A stretch of DNA of 64,000 bases from positions 1,612,001 to 1,676,000 of the forward strand of contig KQ964248.1 of assembly GCA_001566295.1 (NCBI GenBank), written 5' to 3'. Position 1 is the stretch's first letter, and the number at the start of each line of letters is the position of its first letter. Source of the stretch: Microdochium bolleyi. Taxonomy: Eukaryota > Ascomycota > Sordariomycetes > Xylariales > Microdochiaceae. The translations under genes and the position numbers were made by a program. This document shows, piece by piece, positions 32,606 to 45,144 of this stretch. A model generated the notes under the pieces. The model saw only the letters and a list, made by a program, of their open reading frames with translations. It was not told the DNA's origin and searched no databases.

Positions 32606-33757
32606 TTAGCTATTAAACACCCTCGAGTACAGAATCTCATGCCTCCCGATCCACAGGTCCACGACAGGCGAGCTCTGCCCGGCCTCCTCGACGGGCGTGT
32701 CCCACTCGCGCGCGACGAGCGCCGGCAGTAGGCCGCGGATCTCGGCGCCCGCGAGGATCTTCTGCGCCTGGAAGGGCCCGAACATGCCCGCCCGGATCGC
32801 GGCCGAGACGAGCGCCTTGGCGTGCGACAGCATGAAGACGTACGCCGTCTGGTGGGCGCCCAGGCCCAGCGCGCGGGCGACGACGCCGAAAAGGGGTGCG
32901 AGGTGTGCTGATACGGGCGGGATCGCGGATGGAGGGGTAGTCGTGGTGGTGGTCGATGGGGTGGTGCTGCTGCCGGAGTTGCTGCTGCTGCGGAGAAGCT
33001 TGGAGTAGGATTTGATGATTGCGAGGATGTCAATGAGTTCTTCTCGAACATGGTCGCCCTCGTCCTCAGACAAGGCGCTCTCGCGATCTTCGCCTTCATC
33101 ACCACCACCACCAGCCACAGTCCCAGCAGCCGTCAGATCCCCGACGAGGCTCTTCTCCCAGATCCCCAGCAGCGCCCTGCCCTGCGCGCAGCTCGCCCTC
33201 CTGCCCACCGTGCATATCGTCGCGGCGTCCAGGGCGTCGTCGAGCTCCGCCAGCCTTCGGGGCTCGCGGTGCGCCGCGAGGACAAACGGCAGGGTGGTGG
33301 ACGCGTAGCTCGACAGCGAGAGCGGGAGGAACTCGGCGAACGACCAGGTCGGCTTCCTCGGCGTCTGCGACTGCTGCTGAGGGGTTTTCGACGCCGCGGT
33401 GGTGATGGCCGCAGCGCGGACGTGCTCGCGATACGACTCAAGCCCGGAACTGAACGCAAAGGACCCCAACGGCAGTGCCGAGTCCGAGAGGAGCAGCAGG
33501 TGGTGGTGCTCCGCGAACGAGTCTTTCGGGTCGTACGCCAAGTCTACCCCACGACCCCGGCCTGTTCGTGTTGGTCGATGCCGGACGGGTAGGCCTGTCG
33601 TCAACGGCGTTGCGCCCGCAGCATCAGGTGAAGGATCCTGCCGTTTCTGGGCGCTCAGCCGCTCCCGGGCGGCAGAGAGCTGTCGTTCCAGCTCACGGAC
33701 CTCATCTTCGAGATCGGTCTGCAATTGCACTCCCTCCTGTGAGGCGGGCTGCGTCAT
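32606..33757 (-). CDS. ureF: Urease accessory protein UreF
   Basis: An intronless gene of 383 residues. The conserved UreF start of the fold, LLLLSDSALPLGSFAFSSGLES, begins at about residue 87. It is followed by the helical core and the closing block FGVVARALGLGAHQTAYVFMLSHAKALVSAAIRAGMFGP seen in pieces. UreF works with UreD and UreG to load nickel into urease. Compared with bacterial UreF (~230 residues), this one has an amino-terminal coiled coil (residues ~15-40) and two low-complexity inserts, one Gly/Glu/Asp-rich and one Ser/Thr/Pro-rich. Such padding is common in fungal orthologs. No other urease gene is in the window. The gene borders the long gene-poor block. Confidence 0.9.
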   Translation of the reverse strand: MTQPASQEGVQLQTDLEDEVRELERQLSAARERLSAQKRQDPSPDAAGATPLTTGLPVRHRPTRTGRGRGVDLAYDPKDSFAEHHHLLLLSDSALPLGSFAFSSGLESYREHVRAAAITTAASKTPQQQSQTPRKPTWSFAEFLPLSLSSYASTTLPFVLAAHREPRRLAELDDALDAATICTVGRRASCAQGRALLGIWEKSLVGDLTAAGTVAGGGGDEGEDRESALSEDEGDHVREELIDILAIIKSYSKLLRSSSNSGSSTTPSTTTTTTPPSAIPPVSAHLAPLFGVVARALGLGAHQTAYVFMLSHAKALVSAAIRAGMFGPFQAQKILAGAEIRGLLPALVAREWDTPVEEAGQSSPVVDLWIGRHEILYSRVFNS

Positions 33758-34947
33758 GGTCCTAGCATGTCGCGAGAGTTGACGTTGGTGTTTGGCAAGA
33801 TAAGGAGCAGCTGTGGGTTCCCCGAAGCCACAGAAATATGTGGATCACCAGAGGCATGGGAACTGTCAGGCACTCACAACTACGCACGTTGACTTTGCGA
33901 TGGCGCGGCGCTCAAGCTTGTAGTCGCGACTCACCGTGGACGGCTGGAGCAGAGATCGTTTGCATACTTGGATTGCCGTTCCGTCCCATCTTCTCAATTG
34001 TGGAGAGCAAAGAGTCTTGCCGGAGAGCAAATGCCGCCTCTCTCGAAAGACGCTGTATTTGGCGCCCCCACACTCCGGAACAAGGGGGCAGAAGCAAAGT
34101 GCCGAACCTCGTACGACTGATTTTGTGACCAATCATCCCAGGGATACTCCAAGCCATGAACCAGACGCCACAGCAGTGGCTCGGATATAACGAATAAGAA
34201 ACTCGATGGATATGCCGGCCGTTATAGGCTTCTCTTTAATTCAACTTCACCGCCACACGGGCTTGGTCTCGGCCGTGATCTCCCCGGCTCGCATGACAGT
34301 CGTGTCATTGAAGTCCATCGCAAGCGGCTTTGCAGTGCGAAACGTGCCCTCCTGACATCACTCAACATTCAAGAGGACGCGCTGGCGTTGGCAAGCAAGC
34401 CATGGAGCACACCGAGCACCCTGGCCGCCCTCAGCCCTGCGGAGCTCCCGGAGCCGGCGGGCTCCACACAACCACCAGACGTCTGGGGAATAAGTGGATT
34501 CAAGACATCGCGACATCCTCACTTATGAATGGCAGTTCTTCTGGCATTAATACAGCACGAATCTCGACTCTGCCTTCACACCGGTAGCATGCCATTAGCA
34601 GGCTGCCTGGTACGCCAGGATGCTCAACGAAGCGCACACACAAACGCGTGACAGGGGCCAGCGTGTCGACTTGCCCGCCTGCCCCGCCGCCCCTCGGGAC
34701 CGACCCTGAGCTGCCGTTCAGCTTAGGCCCGGTCATGCTCAACAATCCTGGCAGGCTATCGTACGAGTCAGGGCCTTGTCTGCAGCCATAGTCGGTCCAC
34801 AAGGAACAGGATGGGTGCAGGTCGTAATGACAATGTCATATCATGTTTCCTCGGGCATATTCGCGGTTGCCACTGTCACGAAAAGCACCAATGTGCTAAC
34901 CACCGAAACACACGTCACGCAATGATGGGTGGCAGCTCTTACCTGCC

Positions 34948-34978
34948 CAGGCAACCAGGCGACCAGGCGACCAGGCGG
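34948..34978 (+). repeat. Short tandem repeat, ~8-bp CCAGGCGA units
   Basis: About four near-identical units of CCAGGC(A/G)A in 31 bp. Non-coding. Confidence 0.7.
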
Positions 34979-37900
34979 AAGATTACGAGGGGCAGGCTAT
35001 CCCTGGCTGCCACCAGCAATCTGCAGGCATGAAACGACCGTGGCTGGGCCAGGGGAGGTCCCTTGACGGTCCAGTCTTTGGCTATCCGCAGTGTTGACAA
35101 CGCTCCAGGCTCCAGAGTTGTGGCCGGGAGCCCACACTTTACGCCTTGCTCTTCCGACTGCCGCAGATCTCATTGCAAATCCCCGTCGCAGCTGGTGCAC
35201 CGGTGGGGACCCGTAGCCTTGCTGCTAAGCAGCTCCCATGCCCCTCTCGCAGGGCTATCCGACGAGGCGACTGAACGGAACTACTCGAAGAACGGACCTA
35301 CTCCGAAGGAGATAAAAACCCTGATGTCAGTGAGCAGCACTTTGCCTTCCTCATTTCGGTACCGTTCGTGAACTGAGACAGTTTGAGGCTAAGACAGGTG
35401 CCAACCCAGCTCAGGCCAACTGCCGAACACACTTGTCGAGCGCGCATGGCCCTCGCAGACCCGCGCTTGGGATCATTACGCAAGCAGCCGAGACAAGATG
35501 AAATATTGCGCCGCGGAAAGCGTCCCGGGCAGGCATGTGAGAGTCCGAGATTGCCTGGCGATGGGTCAAAGAAGCGAGACTTCGCTCGGCTCGGACAGAC
35601 TACAATCCTCGCCAAGACACGCTGTCTGGGAGGCTTTGATGGGCCAGGCGGCGTCGCTGGTCACAGCTAACCTGGCCAGAGCTTTCTACCGAAGATTCTC
35701 GCTGCTTCCGGCCACACGTTGTCTGGCTGTTGCGGCCACTTGCAATGCGGCCGGGGAAAGCGCACAAGCCTTCCCCTGCAAAGGGGGCTGTCCGACTGCC
35801 ACTGCCATTTTTCGACGCAAGCTCTGCTCATTTCCACACCGCTACTCGTGTCGGGCGACGGCATGTCTGAGCAGAGAGTATCAGCTCCAGAGTCACTGGG
35901 CCGCGAGCTGCGAGCTGCTCGGTCCTGGCACAGGCTGTCAGCCCGGCGCGGCTGATGCCTGGGAGGGAATCTTTCGCGACATCATCGCCATGGAGACCCA
36001 CTGACAACGTAGCATCCGCGGGATGTTTCCTATAGGACAGTCAAAGGGAGTCCATGTCCAGAGAGATGGCTGCAGCGCGTTGCTGGGGCTAGTGCAACAA
36101 GTCCCGGTGGGAGCACGCCTGGCTGGTGGCAGGGGGGGTCGACGAGGATGGGCATACCAGACCACGGCCCCGTACCGGTGCGAATCCTCGCCTTGCGTCG
36201 ATAGCTCTGGCCATGATGCAACTGTGCTGGCTTCCCAGAAATCCGTCACCGCAAGGGAATCTGTCGTCGTCAGGACTCCCAGTCACCGGGGGACAGTCCG
36301 GGGTTGGGATTGGTGCATGCCAAGGCCACTCAGAGCCGCATGGTTGGCACTCTAGAGCCTATTGACGAGATGATAACCCATGTAGCGATGACTGTTTTGG
36401 GACCAGGTCATGCCGCCTCTCTCGCCGACATAAGGGGACCACTTAAGTCGGTATGAAGGTGACCAGGAGTGGTGCCTCTGTACTGGTTGGCCGGCCTCCT
36501 CATAGGGATCATGCGAACTATGCCGACACGAACCGTGGCTCGAATACCGCTCGTTCTGGTGCATGTCGAAGAAGCAAAACACTCTCCTCCTGTCGCTGAT
36601 GGCTCGTCTGGCCGTTCTTGAGTGGAGTAAACCCATCCCAGGAAGCGCAGCTGCACTAACTCGAAGCACGCTCACACATTGCGTCCCACATACTGCCAAA
36701 GCTAATGGGACAAGGGGGCCATGAAAACACACCAGACCCGGGCGAAGGAGGCGGTCTCACTATCACCAAAGCGGCCGCAGCTGTGGCCGCGTCCAAGGTG
36801 TCCGTCAGGAATCCATGCTGCTGCTTACGCTTGTCCCCGAACGAACCCTTGTGGTCTATGTAGCCAAGGCAGATCAGCACGGCCCACGGGTTTGAGCGCT
36901 CGAAGACAACACTGGTGGGCAGAGGAGAAATGCGTGCTCTGGGAGGGAGACACATCTGAGGAGGGCTCTCGGAAAGTGCTCCACTGGATTCCTAATGGTC
37001 GGTGCGCAGTGCCAGGGGGCTCACCAGTCCGTGTCGGGAACTATCAGATATCGTGGTGCTGATTGCCGCAGCATCTCGTGGCGTTACAAAGCAGGCCTTA
37101 CAGTATCGCTGGACGTCAGGGCTGGACCGTTGATTCCACAACACCCTGAGGGTGAGACTCTTAGCGGGAACAAATATTGCATCTTCGACTCTGTCCAAGG
37201 GCTGTGTGTGCGATCCGAGACTGCCCTCCCGCCTGTTCAGTGACTGCTGTTCAACCTGGGCAGGCACAGATAGGAGAGGCTGCTCTAATGAAGGCGCGCT
37301 GGTTTATCTTTAGCGAAATACTTCTGGAACAAGGGACCTGCCCTAAATTCCCTCGGGCCAGTTGCTGAACATGACGTGCCGAGACATGTTTACGTACACA
37401 GCCGCGCGCTGCCTCCCTGGTCAAGTGGCCAGGTGGTTGTTGGGCTACGGATGGTCGGACCACTCTCCGCGAGATTGGCCTAGAGGGAGCATGAGATCCA
37501 TTCTGATGTTCCAAAGCAGGTCTTTTATGGTGATGCTGAAGAGAAAGCCAGTTGGTCTATTGTCTAGAATGAAGAAGATGAAATTGTCCTTCCGAGGGCC
37601 AGTTCTGTCCAGGTCCTTTCCCAGTGCTTTTTTACTCCTTTTCGCGCGACAACATTGTGCAAACTTGAGGCAAAACAGATGATCACCGTGCTTTTCCCCG
37701 AGCTCAGTCCTGAAGCCCTGTTCTACTTTGTGTTCACTGGTCCGTCCTGATCATCAAGTTTCTCTTGCTTCGCACCCTCTTCGTCACGCATCGAGTTTCC
37801 GCGGGGGATGACGATGGGTCTGGTCGGTCGCCTGGGAACCCACGTCAATATGTAGATAGCTTTCCAAGACTACAACGTAACCTACTTTGGAACCAGATCC

Positions 37901-39918
37901 TTCCAACTGGCTGTATCTGTAGTAGGCTTGTCCATATTGGCGACGAAAGTGTTGTGTTGTGGTTGAGAAAAGGGGAAAAGGAAAATAGTGGCAGCAAAGC
38001 GCGATGCCATCTTTCAGCAGTGCAGAAATTCTTTTCCCCGAAGCCAACGACATTTCGATTTCCTTTTTATATCTTGCTCGGACAGCGTACAGTGTCGATT
38101 CGAGCAAAATGTCGACCAAGCTGAATTCCTTGCCCGCTGGCCACAAAAACACACCAGCTTTGCCCCTGACCACCAGCGGTACCGTACCCCCGACCGTGGC
38201 CCACGACAATCTAGTCTCGAATGGTGTTATTGTGACATATCACTCGAGGAGATAACGGCTGCAGGTCCAACGTCTTCCCGGCTTATGTACTTCCGGGTGA
38301 GGCGAGGGCAAGGTTGAACTCTGGTCCATCCTTCCACGCCGAGCATGCAGGTCCAAACCGAGAGGAGGAAGATGTGGCGAAGGAAACCATAGTTTCGGGC
38401 TCTTCTTTCCGGGTCCTTCGAAAACATTGGCTTTCGTGTCTTAGGTAGTACGTGATCACGGAGAGAATGCTGTGACGTAGACGATAGCTGTCGAGAAGCG
38501 GCCAGAGGCCTGTGCTTGAGTGGCACCATGACCACTGCACCTTGTCCATGTCGACGATCGACACATTTGTCGATTTGCCCCAGGGCCCCCAGTACAATAT
38601 CGGCCGAGCCTGCTTTCCCTACTTAATGCGTGATGTTATTCCTCCTCCGGATAGTTATCCGGCCGGGGAAGTAGTCGTTCGGCCGGCGCATGCTTCAGTG
38701 AATATACGTAGGTACGCGTAGTCAGAAAGGACTCTCTGTTCACGCAGACTTGTCCGTGACGACGCCTTGCTTGTCAGACACGACCAGAGCTCGGGCCTCA
38801 CTGCAACAGGCAGCCATCGAGCGTGCAAAATAATATCAGTATGTTCTTTTGATGAGAGAGCCGGGCTTGTCGACCTTGTCGGAAATCGTGGGAGCACCTA
38901 CGGTGTACTCAGAGCCTTCCAGGCCAAGTCTGTTCCCTGTCAACGTCGCGGGTTCGCACTGAGTCGATGTGAGGCGTGCTGGAGGACCCCCCGGTCCTGC
39001 CAACTTGCGGTCAGCCTGAGGCAGGCACCGCACCTAGAGTCCCTAGCGGCTGCCTTCCTTTGTTTTCAGCTCCCAGACGTTGAGCACACCGGGCACTCAC
39101 CTTCCTCCCCCTTCACAAGTTCTCATCCAGTCAGTGGCACCCGTCTTCCTCCCTCTTCCATCGACCAGACCCAGCATTCACGTCTCCGAAGCCCTGCCCG
39201 CACGCATCGACAGCACAGCAACACATATTCGCTACGCCCCGGCAGTCTCTCTGTTCCTGCGCGCGCCGCTGATCGTCCCAGCAGCAAACTTTGAGTAGGA
39301 ACGATCGATGCGTAGTCGCGATGACACGGTGCCTTCCCAGCTGCTGGGGCCGCTCCCAGAAAGCAGCAGAAGTCGTGGCGTCTCGTGCTCGTGCTCGATC
39401 GCCTCGTGTTGATGGCACAATGTCGACGGCTTCTGAGCGCATCTCGTGACCAGAACTATGTTGAGCATCGGCCGTCAGTAAGTTGCAACACATATCGCCA
39501 TGAAGTGGTAGCCCGGGTCTTTTGCTGGCTCAGAGCCCAACTGACAAACCTCTAGGGATATGTCCATGACGGCTGCGGGAGCGACCTACATCTGGACAGA
39601 ACGTCCACGGGCATGTACCTCTGATTAATGTCGCCGTCTCGCACAAGAGGACCATAGTCCTCAACGTCAACAGCGTCCAGCATCAGAGATCGACCGAGCT
39701 ATGGACTGCTGCAGCGGTCCCAGACTTCATAACTGGCAGCTCATCGTGTCGATTTCGCATATTTCGCACTTTTCGTTTCAATCCGAGAGTCACGGCATTC
39801 AAACCAAGGCTCTGATCCTCTGCACTGTGGAAACATAAACAGCCACAGCAGCTCACGTCGGCCTTCCAGGACTACACCGCCTGGAGTATTCTACAAAACA
39901 CACGCGCCGAAGAAAGCA

Positions 39919-40458
39919 ATGGCGTCATCTGGCAGCTCCAACGACACCACACTCAAAGACAGACCTCTGGGGATCTCTGCTTTCAAGGCCTTACTCCAGA
40001 CGAACTCCCCATCTGGCAGTTGCGAGTCAGGTTTCGTGCCGCGCCTGCATGCGGCCAAGCACACAGCCACCGGCAAGGCTGGCGGCTGCATGCGCGTGTC
40101 GTGGATACCCAACCCACACAACCGCCGAGTTGTTGGTCAGGCAGGCACGCGCGTCTTACAAGACATCGCGAACGTCCGTGAAAACGAGACAACCATCGGA
40201 GCCTTGTCGAGGCCGGTCACGATGGACTGCTCCTACCACGGCCCGCCACGAGATTCCAGCCCCACGACGCAAATGCAACTACAACTGCAACCCTCCCTCG
40301 CCATCTCACCGAATGCGCCGGCCCCCAACTTTTTGCCGCCTCGAGGGCGTTTCTCGCTGTTCTCCCCTTCAACACGTGGTCTGCCAATTCGTCCAAGTCG
40401 CATAAGTTGCAGTCCTAATGCTAGGCCATTGCCGATATCCCGAGACCTTTGGAGCTGA
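39919..40458 (+). CDS. Hypothetical protein candidate (179 codons)
   Basis: ATG-started open frame within the gene-poor region, preceded by ordinary-looking promoter sequence. The product is Ser/Pro/Arg-rich with no domain, signal peptide or membrane helix that I recognise, and it has no splice evidence. It may be a chance frame. It is listed because it is the most gene-like frame between 33.8 and 41.4 kb. Confidence 0.2.
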   Translation: MASSGSSNDTTLKDRPLGISAFKALLQTNSPSGSCESGFVPRLHAAKHTATGKAGGCMRVSWIPNPHNRRVVGQAGTRVLQDIANVRENETTIGALSRPVTMDCSYHGPPRDSSPTTQMQLQLQPSLAISPNAPAPNFLPPRGRFSLFSPSTRGLPIRPSRISCSPNARPLPISRDLWS

Positions 40459-41218
40459 CGCGACGAAGGCGGAACGAAGTATTGGAAGCCTCCGATAATA
40501 CTCACATACGGGAAGCAATTCCGTTCTTGGGTCGTCTAATCACAGTGCCGCGGTCTCACTTCAAGCCGCCAGGCGCGTAGCCCTCTTTAGATGCACAAAC
40601 CCTTTGCTGTCTGAGCGGCCATCCAGGAAGCCACTCTTTTAATCTGCTTCCCCGCAGGCTCACACGCTGGGCCGCAAGATAGGCTCTCAGCGGACGGTAC
40701 CAACAGCCAGAGATTTCATGCACGGTCTCACTGGCGGACGTGATCACCACACCATCTCAGCTATTGTGCGTGCTGCCATTGGCTTGTGCGCCAGCCAACG
40801 ACAAGTTTCGATGAAGAATTATTCCTCACCGGCTGACACAAGTAGTGTCTGGATGGGGCTGTCCTGCAGTATGCATTATGCAAATCACGGTCTTTCTTCA
40901 ACGTCAATAGAGCGACTTACGTGTTCGACTTTCAGAACTGGCTTGCAACCACTTCAGGGAACAAGAATGGCGGTCTGGCCATGCTCTATTCTCACAGCCT
41001 TGTGAGAGACTCAGAACGACAGGAACAAGAGGTGGCGCGTACATAAATACCGAGACGGCGGCCCTCGGGAGAAAGCATGTAGCATAGCCTTCAGCTCTCG
41101 GCAGTGCGCGTTCCTGCCAGGAAGATCACTATGGGTGCTTTCACTTCTGTCCTGAATCTTGTCAGGCCATCTGGCGCAGTATCCGGTGTTGAGGTATGTC
41201 TTCTCCTCAACCTTCCTC

Positions 41219-41224
41219 TATAAA
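41219..41224 (+). promoter_or_regulatory. Possible TATA box of DUF6594-like gene
   Basis: TATAAA about 260 bp upstream of the start codon at 41485. The distance is long, so the link is tentative. Confidence 0.25.
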
Positions 41225-41484
41225 TGAGGTCCAGCTCTCGAACACAACAGCTGATCGGGCTATTTTAGGGGGGGCTCGAACGTGGGGTTACAGAGTCCTC
41301 GAAAGTGCACAGCACACGAACCGATCAGGCTAGCCATGGCAGTAGTCAAGGCTCAGACACCACAAAAGCTCACCGGAGCATGAGGACCAAAGAATATATC
41401 AGCAACCATATGGTCCTCGAAGAGACAATACGTATGTGACGACCACATATAGTTTTCTCATCTCATGCTTCACGTATACTAACG

Positions 41485-42677
41485 ATGGGTCATAACACAG
41501 GCGACGGTGCTTCGGATGGGTGGCCAAAAGCGATCGCTCAGCAGCTCCTTCGTGAGAATCCAAGGATCTACCGGCTCTTCTCATACGAAAACGATCGGTT
41601 ATATGTCCATATGGCGCAGAAGATCGAGGCCAAGAGCAAGATATTGCGGCTCATTGATGACAAGAGTGCCGCGCTCACTGAACTGCAAGCCCCGGCCGGC
41701 GCTCAGGTCCGACAGCAAGGCAATGCTGGACTCGAAGCCAAGCGCCTTTACACGCGCTTGGCACCTGAGCAGCAATTGACACTTAAGCAATGGGTCGAAC
41801 AGGCGCAACACCACCCCGAGCAGCAAACTCGGATGAGGCAGGAACTGGCTCAAGAGGAAGACCAGTGCTTCAAAGAGCTCGGGATTCTACTCCAACCATA
41901 CCGTAAGACGCTTTCATGTGACTCGCAATCAAGGACCACTAGCACAAGGCTAATTATTTGATAGGAGATTTCTTGATAAGCATGGCAACACTACGCAAAT
42001 TCTCGAGGGTCGAACGCGACCCCTGTCTCAGCCACATCAAGGCGCTCACTCAGGATGTAGACCTGCATGCACCGGAGAACGACTTTCTGCTATCCGTAGA
42101 TGATTGCATCCAAACAGACGACCATGATCTGTCATTCGGACTCTACTGGGTCATGCATTCTGAAAGCAAGCTTGCGGTAAGTTGTAGCCACCCCGTGTGC
42201 TCTCCAGAGCGGCACGCCCTTTTGACGGCGAGCCAACAACATCCGAGTTTTGCACGACCTTCCAAATACCTTTAGATTCTCTTGAGCTGATGACAATTAC
42301 AGAAAGCAATTCGGTGGTGGCTGGAGACGATTCACCCGACTGAGCAAGGCAATGAAAGCAGTATCCGTCTGGACACGGCACGCTGGCGGCGCTCCTGGAC
42401 TGTCGTGGTCCTGGTGGGCTTCGTACTGGTGTTGTTAGTCCCAGCTGCGACCATGCTCGCCTTGGACCTGTCGACGCCACTATCACTCGGCGTTGTAACT
42501 CTTAGCGGGGTTGTCGTTGTTGTGGCCGCCACTACTATTCGTGCCCAGCCTGTAGAGGCCCTGTTCCTCATATTCTGCAGTTATTTGGCAGTGGTTGTGC
42601 CGGTAGTTATGGGTCTGGACGATGACAGAAACAAGCGCTTCGTGGCGTTGACGGATGTCTGTTCCTCGGCGAAGTGA
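41485..42677 (+). CDS. DUF6594-like fungal membrane protein
   Basis: Encodes 334 residues in three exons: 41485-41902, 41965-42176 and 42303-42677. The introns are 62 and 126 nt with GTAAGA and GTAAGT donors, phases 1 and 0. The layout matches the fungal DUF6594 family: an amino-terminal segment on a single-domain helical scaffold (LLRENPRIYRLFSYENDRLYVHMAQKIEA...), a helical middle with an ALTQ..LLSVDD region, and three closely spaced hydrophobic helices at the end (about 243-262, 268-290, 295-315). The helices are preceded by WRRSW. The function of the family is unknown. It often occurs in expanded, lineage-specific copies. Here it stands alone, 7.7 kb from one neighbour and 15 kb from the other. 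Family assignment is from pattern memory. Confidence 0.72.
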
Positions 42678-45113
42678 CCGAGTTGGGCTTCCTCTCCCGG
42701 TCATGATGGTTGATGGACCATCATGGCCTCCATGGCTTATCTTCCTGCAATCTTTCTACGCTTCCATGGAATGAGACTCGGGGTTTGTTTATCTTGAAGT
42801 ATCTCTTCTCTCGTTTTGTTATTAGTTGTGTACTTCTTCTTGCTGTTGCCTGATAAGCAGGAAATCAGACACCTCCTTTTTCCTCACGATCTGACAGGTG
42901 TGTTTGTTCAAGGGCTAGAGCTCGGCACATCCGCAAGCCACAAGCCTTCAGTCATGATTGTGATCATAGCATGCAGTCTCGACAGTATGAGTCACTGGCC
43001 ACAAGCCATGAAAGATTAGCAGAAGTGGCATGACTACACGCAGTCTTCCAAGTCGGTTGACCACAAGAATTTTGGTTGACATAGGGTAGGACTCTGAGGG
43101 TAATGTTGACGACGCCGTCGTCGTGAACTGAATGTGACTTTGATTAGCTTCATTGCCTGTAACACTCTTTCCTTGCCCCTTGAATTTGTGAAGTTAGAAT
43201 GAAGGGAAGAGCGTACTGGGGATCATGCCAACCTCGTCGGATGCTTGTTGCTTGCAAGAAATGACCCAGTAGGTCGCCTGAGAAATGCGCCACTATCACT
43301 TTAACTATAATGTTCCCAAGTCACTCGTACCACGTCCACAATTTACCAGTTTCTGTCGCATCACCACAAATTCTCTCATCTTTAATACAGGCACCGAGGC
43401 AATTCAGCCGGTAGAGTAATCACATTGAGTACAGTCAACCCGTTCTCAACATCCGACATCCCCCGACACGCTTCCAAGATTGAACCAAAACAGCAATCAA
43501 ACCAAACGGAAACTTGTCGCAGGCTCTGGGACCATGAACTATCGAGACAGGTCCCGCGCACGAGTGCGGCACAGCCAGATGGAGCAGTGGGAGTGCATGC
43601 CTACCTTACACAGCACACCATCCATCGGTCCAGACCCAGCCAGCCGCCTCCCCGAGATCTTGCAAGAAGCAGGGAAACCAGGATCGTCCCACTCAAGAGG
43701 GGTGTTCCCCTCACCCCCTGTACGGCCAGGCGCGTATGCTCCTCCCCGGGGCAGTATCCACAGGTGGCTTTCCTGCCTTGCCACTGCGAACGTACATCCA
43801 CACTGGGACCTAGATCGCCGCCCTGGGCAGAGGGGTAGGGGATATCCGGGAAAGTGCAAGTAGCCCAAGGATCGTTGTTGTGACAATGAGAGGAGAGGAA
43901 GAAGAAAAGTCAAAGGGCTGGTGAGAAAGGCGCCAAATACTGCTTCTCTAAAGGCTTAACAAATCGCAGACCGTTCTCTCGATTGAGGCTCTCGATCAGG
44001 GCCCTCACGCACAGGATGCAAGTATCTTTCCAGAGCCGATCTAAATGGTTGCACTGTATGCAGCTCAAAGAAGGGCCCAGTGGTGCCCGTCGACTCTGCA
44101 GCAGCATGCACATAAGAATCTAGGCCAGACATATTCTGGCCCAGGCCAATACTGAATTCCTACAGCCCAATGAGCTTCGAGAGCCAAGGTCCCATCAAAG
44201 GATCACAGGGTATTCAGGGTGTAGTGGGGATCGGGCTTTTGAGGGGTTCTCGCAGAGCGCCATGCCATGCATGTCGTGGCAGCAGGGGCTCGGTGCATTT
44301 CGAATGGGCAAAGGCAGGAAGACGCGGAGTATCCCAGCTGTCTCGAGAGTTCAGTCTGAAGCGGTCTTGCTTGCTCGCCGCGGACCTGTAGGTGTTCTAT
44401 TCACGTGAGGAACGTGGTTTAGGGGAAGGATATGGGTATATGTGTCCCCTCCTGGTCACTGGGAACTTTGCAACATTTTGGCAGGTAGGTGACTCGCCAG
44501 AGAATATGAGTGACAGAGGTTGATAGAATTGCTCTACCTTGCTGAGGACGGCGTTGGGCAGCTCATCTCTCAGTCTGAGCTGTTCGGATAATGAATTACG
44601 GCTGGACCAGAAAGGGGGTTTGTCACGGTCTTGTCGTCCTTCAGGGCATACGGCAGGCATCTATCGAAGATATCGAGGTGCTCCTGACACTAGCCGGCTT
44701 AGACCGAACGGCTGGCATCAATCCCAAAGAAGAATGAGGTTAAAGGAGGAGAGAGCCGCCGCCATAGTTATTCCACAACTCCCATGTCTTCACACTGCAA
44801 TCGAGATGTCCGAGGAAAGATCTGGTGAGGAATTCTAGTTGCCACAAGAACTGATGTCCGTCTTGAAATCGTGGTCGTGTTGCTGCTTAGCATGTTCACG
44901 TCAGCAGAAGAGTTTCGCCGCTGACGTGTGCTTCATTTCTGCAACCTCAACCTGGTCCAATGAGACACCCCGGCAGCCGCATCGAGAGGATTATCAGCTG
45001 TACACTTGCTGACTGCTGTTTGGCTGGATGATTTATTAAGACAACACCATACATCACGATCTCTCTCCTGCTTTGCTGGTGATGGGGCTGATGTTTTCCA
45101 CTCGTGGCTTCTC

Positions 45114-45144
45114 GATGTGTGTGCGTGTGTCTGTACGTGTGTGT
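45114..45144 (+). repeat. Imperfect TG tract
   Basis: A TG-rich microsatellite with a few interruptions (GTGTGTGCGTGTGTCTGTAC...), non-coding. Confidence 0.7.

Larger units (their letters stand above)
33758..41484. other. Gene-poor region A
   Basis: 7.7 kb with no well-supported gene. Frames are short (mostly under 130 codons), overlap on both strands and start with non-ATG codons in many cases. The pyrimidine-rich patch at ~39060-39200 looks like a promoter or 5' leader without an obvious gene behind it. A short degenerate tandem (CCAGGCGA-like units) lies at 34948-34978. One ATG-started 179-codon frame is listed separately. I see no transposase, reverse transcriptase or terminal repeats by eye. 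Confidence 0.55.

Noticed and set aside
43381..43450. A-box-like CAGCCGGTAGAG suggesting a tRNA
   Set aside because: No matching B box or cloverleaf pairing downstream.
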